From: Pseudomonadota bacterium
GTDB lineage: Bacteria > Pseudomonadota > Alphaproteobacteria > Rhizobiales > Hyphomicrobiaceae
Length of the DNA stretch: 64,000 bases
Assembly: GCA_018242295.1 (NCBI GenBank)
Contig: JAFECE010000003.1
Coordinates: 558,001 to 622,000 of the forward strand
Direction: 5' to 3'
Shown: positions 61,092 through 64,000 of the stretch, in pieces
Numbering within the stretch: the first letter of the stretch is position 1
How the letters are laid out: each line of letters begins with the position of its first letter
Notes under the pieces: generated by a model
Databases searched by the model: none
Told to the model about the DNA's origin: nothing
What the model saw: the letters and a program-made list of their open reading frames with translations, nothing else
Made by a program: the position numbers and the translations under genes

Positions 61092-62030
61092 TTAAGGGAT
61101 GTAACCCTTGTCGAGTTCGAGGGCCTGTCGCGCAATGACCTTGCCTTCAGGACTTTTATGAACGGCCGTCCAGCCGAGATCGGTGCCTGCCTCTTCCGAC
61201 GAACTGGAACGAAGGTCGATCGAGACGACATCGCTTGCCTTGGCATCGATCGGCGTCAACAGCGGAAAATAGAGCTGCTCCCAGTGCGTGCGCGGCGACA
61301 ATGGCCCCGTCGAAAATCCGATACCGGGCACGAGTTCGACTTTCCACCACGTCGCAAAGCCATAGATCTTGGCGGGGCGCGGAAAACGCCACTCGGCATC
61401 GCCGCGCCGCTTCGACTTCGTTTCCGATGTGAGATCGATCTCGTCCCACACCATCGCGCTTCGACAGCCGTCGAGAATTTCATCCGGTTGCAAATGGCGA
61501 ACGTAGGCGTTGTTCAGCGACATCGTTTGCGCGACGGCGAGATCGAGGCCGTGGCCGACGCGGTCCCACGCACGAAGTTCTTCGTCGATGCGCGGCGTGA
61601 CGACAGGGGCCACGTACTGGATGATGCCATTGGGAATGACGCGTCCGCCGGGCTTCAGGAAGCGCTGGCGCGCGTCGGCGAGCGTCGCGATGATGTTCTC
61701 TTCGAGCGCGTAATTGCCGAGCGTTTCCGATACGATGATGTCGACGGCGAGCTTGTCCTGGAACTCGGTGGAGTGGCACGGGATGAGGTGGCAGCGCTTC
61801 GCCTTGTTCGCTTTCAACACCGCTGCGGCGACGCCCGCGACCTCGGCCGCCTCGAAGAGAAAGACGTCTTTCGCGCCGAGCTTCGACGCCATCAATCCAA
61901 GCAGCCCCGTGCCGGCGCCGATATCGGCAACCACCGATTTTCCGGGCACGATGACGGACTTCAGCGCAGCGAAGAAAGCTTCGTTGCGAACCTGATCGGC
62001 AATCAGCGTGCGATGATATTCAATGCGCAT
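61092..62030 (-). CDS. protein arginine methyltransferase-like enzyme
   Basis: The 312-residue protein has a class I SAM fold in the PRMT arrangement. It starts with YHRTLIADQVRNEAFF, followed by motif I VADIGAGTGLLGL. The double-E loop SETLGNYALEE places Glu102 and Glu111 nine residues apart. A beta-barrel-like C-terminal part carries the THW loop at 248-250 (RTHWEQLYFPL). These are the hallmarks of PRMT1-type enzymes. Bacterial homologues are known but their substrates are not. The ATG at 62030 abuts the TrmH-like gene (1 base). Confidence 0.85.
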   Translation of the reverse strand: MRIEYHRTLIADQVRNEAFFAALKSVIVPGKSVVADIGAGTGLLGLMASKLGAKDVFLFEAAEVAGVAAAVLKANKAKRCHLIPCHSTEFQDKLAVDIIVSETLGNYALEENIIATLADARQRFLKPGGRVIPNGIIQYVAPVVTPRIDEELRAWDRVGHGLDLAVAQTMSLNNAYVRHLQPDEILDGCRSAMVWDEIDLTSETKSKRRGDAEWRFPRPAKIYGFATWWKVELVPGIGFSTGPLSPRTHWEQLYFPLLTPIDAKASDVVSIDLRSSSSEEAGTDLGWTAVHKSPEGKVIARQALELDKGYIP

Positions 62031-62031
62031 T

Positions 62032-62841
62032 TCAAAGCTTCAGATGTGGGCCGCGGATCTGATAGAGCATCAGCGCGGTGGCGATGGCGAGATTGAGCGA
62101 GTCGAGTTCGCCGGCCATGGGAATTTTAACAAGGGTCGTACAGGAGGCCGCTGCGCCGGAAGAGAGGCCGGGGCCTTCGCCGCCCATGAGCAGTAACACC
62201 GGATCCTTGTAATCGACTTTTCGAAAATCTTCGCGCGCGGCGAGATGCGTGCCGATGACGTCGCCCGGCCATGCTCGCGCCAAGGCGACGAAGGCCTGCT
62301 GGTCCATTTTTACGAGCGGGACCGCGAAGATCGAACCCATGGTCGCGCGGATGGCTTCGATGGCGTATGGATCGCAGGTGGTGCCGACAAGAATGATGCC
62401 CGCGCAGCCGGCCGCGTCCGCCGTGCGAACGATCGTACCCAAGTTGCCGGGGTCGCGAATTTCCTCGAGCGCGAGCCACGTTCCTTCACCAACCTTCGCC
62501 GGGGCGGGAGGTTCAATAAAGCGCTGGCGAAAGACGCCGAGCAGTGTTTGCGGATTGTCCTTCGATGCGAGCTTGGCGAGCACGGCTTCCGAGACTTCCA
62601 GCACTTCGGAGCCCGCGTCGAGCGCGTGCCGCACGAGGCCGCGCGCGATGCCGCTCGTTGCCGTTCCCGTTTGGTAGACGAGCGTTTCCGGCACGAAGCC
62701 GTGCTCGCGCGCCGTCACCAGCAGCGATGTGCCTTCGGCGACGAACAAGCCGGTTTCCTTGCGGACCTTGCGCATCTCAAGCGCGCGAATGGCCTTGATC
62801 CGGTCGTTCGTCAGGCTGGTGATCAGCTTCGGAGCGTTCAT
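62032..62841 (-). CDS. SPOUT-class RNA 2'-O-methyltransferase (TrmH family)
   Basis: The 269-residue enzyme has an N-terminal substrate-binding domain (TSLTNDRIKAIRALEMRKVRKETGLFVAEG) and the three SpoU motifs: EEIRDPGNLGTIVRTADAAGC, VGTTCDPYAIEAIRATMGSIF, and LNLAIATALMLYQIR. It likely ribose-methylates rRNA or tRNA. Its start overlaps the upstream methyltransferase stop (ATGA). Confidence 0.92.
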   Translation of the reverse strand: MNAPKLITSLTNDRIKAIRALEMRKVRKETGLFVAEGTSLLVTAREHGFVPETLVYQTGTATSGIARGLVRHALDAGSEVLEVSEAVLAKLASKDNPQTLLGVFRQRFIEPPAPAKVGEGTWLALEEIRDPGNLGTIVRTADAAGCAGIILVGTTCDPYAIEAIRATMGSIFAVPLVKMDQQAFVALARAWPGDVIGTHLAAREDFRKVDYKDPVLLLMGGEGPGLSSGAAASCTTLVKIPMAGELDSLNLAIATALMLYQIRGPHLKL

Positions 62842-63764
62842 GCGTTCTGTTTCCAGCGCACGAACAGCGAGGTCGGGACGAGCGGGCCGGCTTGTGAACG
62901 GATCGCCAGTTCGCCGCTATCGAAGGTGCCGCCACGGCCTTTCAGCTCTTCCCGCACCAGCTGATCGAAAGCGAGCGACGAGGCGCGGATGGCGTAGATC
63001 GTCAGAACCATCGCGGCCATTTCCGGAGCGAGCAGCTTGGCGAGATCGCCGAGCAGCCGGGGCAGATTTTGGAAGAGATCCCAGATCTCGCCTTCGGGGC
63101 CGCGCCCGAACTTCGGCGGATCGACGATAATCATGTGATAGGTCTTGCCGCGGCGGACGTCTCTTGCGGCGAACTTCGCAGCGTCGTCGAGCAGCCAGCG
63201 GATTTTCGCGGCGCCGAGTTTTGACGCTTCCTGGTTTTCCTTGCCCCACTGGATTGCTTTTTTCGACGCATCGACATGTGTGACCTCGGCGCCCGCGGCG
63301 GCGGCCAGCAGCGATGCAGCGCCGGTGTAGCCGAAGAGATTAAGGACGCGCGGCGTCTCGCCTTTGATGCTCGCCAGATGTTCGAGCATCCAGCGCCAAT
63401 GCGGCTCCTGCTCGGGGAAGAGGCCGAGATGCCAAAGCCCTGCGAGCTTGCAGAGCATGGTGACGCTCTGCGCTTCGGGTTTTGGCGTTTGTGCCAGCGC
63501 GAGCCTCACGGGCCAGGCGTCCGGCACCGGCTTGTCGATCCGCCATTTGCCTTTTTCATCGTCCTCGCCGGACGCGGAGAAAACGGCGTTCGCTTTTGCC
63601 CAGTCCGATTTGCCGAGCTTCGGCTGCCAGAGCGCCTGTGGCTCAGGGCGGTCGACGACGATCTTGCCGAAGCGCTCGAGCTTCCGGCCAGCGCCTGAAT
63701 CAAGAAGCGCGTAATCAGGGAAGCCGTCGGAGGTGATGAGGTGCAGGTTTTCGAGCGGGGGCAT
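62838..63764 (-). CDS. class I SAM-dependent rRNA methyltransferase (RlmI/RlmL-like)
   Basis: The 308-residue protein has the Rossmann methyltransferase core NLFGYTGAASLLAAAAGAEVTHVDASKKAI and the cytosine/guanine-type motif MIIVDPPKFGRGPEGE found in RlmI- and RlmK-like enzymes. It lacks an N-terminal PUA or THUMP domain, so the exact target is open. It leads a group of three methyltransferase genes that overlap or abut. Confidence 0.9.
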   Translation of the reverse strand: MPPLENLHLITSDGFPDYALLDSGAGRKLERFGKIVVDRPEPQALWQPKLGKSDWAKANAVFSASGEDDEKGKWRIDKPVPDAWPVRLALAQTPKPEAQSVTMLCKLAGLWHLGLFPEQEPHWRWMLEHLASIKGETPRVLNLFGYTGAASLLAAAAGAEVTHVDASKKAIQWGKENQEASKLGAAKIRWLLDDAAKFAARDVRRGKTYHMIIVDPPKFGRGPEGEIWDLFQNLPRLLGDLAKLLAPEMAAMVLTIYAIRASSLAFDQLVREELKGRGGTFDSGELAIRSQAGPLVPTSLFVRWKQNA

Positions 63765-63851
63765 CGGCGCAGGTTTTCGAATAAACGATCGTTCCGCGCT
63801 TTAACACGAATGCCGCTCATGTCGAGAAATCAAACCTCGCGGGACAGCTTC

Positions 63852-63878
63852 AGGCGGAGATTTGGCTAATCTCCGCCT
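63852..63878 (-). terminator. hairpin after the probable azoreductase gene
   Basis: A perfect 10-bp stem AGGCGGAGAT / ATCTCCGCCT with a 7-base loop lies 10 bases past the stop of the minus-strand gene at the window's right edge. No T run follows. The position suits a terminator or 3' stabiliser. Confidence 0.5.
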
Positions 63879-63888
63879 TCTCGCTTCA

Positions 63889-64000
63889 TCAGGCGGCGAG
63901 GCCAGCGATGCTCGTCTGGGCGGCCTCGATGGACTTGGCGCGCTGGTCGGGGCCGAGCGCCACGCCTTCGGCACGGATGAACGTCACGTCCGTAATGCCG
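63889..64000 (-). CDS. FMN-dependent NADH-azoreductase, C-terminal end (partial)
   Basis: Only the last 36 codons are inside the window. They read [20 protein letters not shown] and end in IAGLAA before TGA. This matches the C-terminal strand and helix of AzoR-type flavodoxin-fold NADH:quinone/azo reductases. The rest lies beyond base 64000. The short length limits confidence. Confidence 0.65.
   Translation of the reverse strand, partial: GITDVTFIRAEGVALGPDQRAKSIEAAQTSIAGLAA

Overview
The window looks like a chromosome segment of an alphaproteobacterium, most likely a member of the Hyphomicrobiales close to Hyphomicrobium. The basis is the GC-rich coding sequence, a ChpT phosphotransferase with a CtrA-type box beside it, an EipA-like DUF1134 protein, an IalB-family protein, the alphaproteobacterial panB - TPR - bamB - der order, and MeaB at the left edge. 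The genus is inference. No tRNA, rRNA, CRISPR array, transposase or integrase was found.

Bases 1-4200 hold meaB, a secreted coiled-coil repeat protein, a Tat-exported esterase and a Crp/Fnr-type regulator. Bases 4459-25264 form an exopolysaccharide locus. A priming glycosylphosphotransferase (4459-5928) is divergent from a NusG-like antiterminator (6110-6634). Facing them is one long minus-strand operon (22868 down to 6631). It encodes a PHP-type tyrosine phosphatase, an OPX lipoprotein, a tyrosine autokinase, a J-domain protein, a TPR membrane protein, six GT4 glycosyltransferases, a polytopic polymerase and a WcaF-like acetyltransferase. Most junctions overlap by a few bases. A divergent plus-strand pair, a FecR-like secreted protein and an O-antigen-ligase-like protein, starts behind a near-perfect 26-bp palindrome. 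No flippase and no nucleotide-sugar synthesis genes are visible.

Bases 25331-34753 hold cyclic-di-GMP and surface functions: a GGDEF/EAL protein with a degenerate GDDEF site, a LuxR-type regulator, a catalytically altered SDR-like protein, an IalB-family protein, a 1169-residue autotransporter with about 19 Asp/Gly-rich passenger repeats, and a PilZ protein. Bases 34872-39252 form a small glycan-modification group: a TPR-glycosyltransferase, a GT2-like protein, a C-methyltransferase and an NAD-dependent epimerase. A LysR regulator with a truncated YeiH-like reading frame and a CDF metal exporter follow.

Bases 41731-64000 are mainly core genome: a coiled-coil membrane protein, an EipA-like DUF1134 protein, cysQ, chpT with a receiver protein, several small secreted proteins, a cold-shock protein, rlmJ, holC, der, bamB, a YfgM-like TPR protein, panB, an L,D-transpeptidase, a sialidase-like membrane protein, an NnrU-family protein, a protein-arginine-methyltransferase-like enzyme, two RNA methyltransferases and the 3' end of a probable azoreductase gene.

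The most notable points are the J-domain and TPR genes coupled to the tyrosine kinase, two unusual repeat proteins, the CtrA-type box between chpT and its neighbouring receiver gene, and a bacterial PRMT homologue with intact double-E and THW loops.
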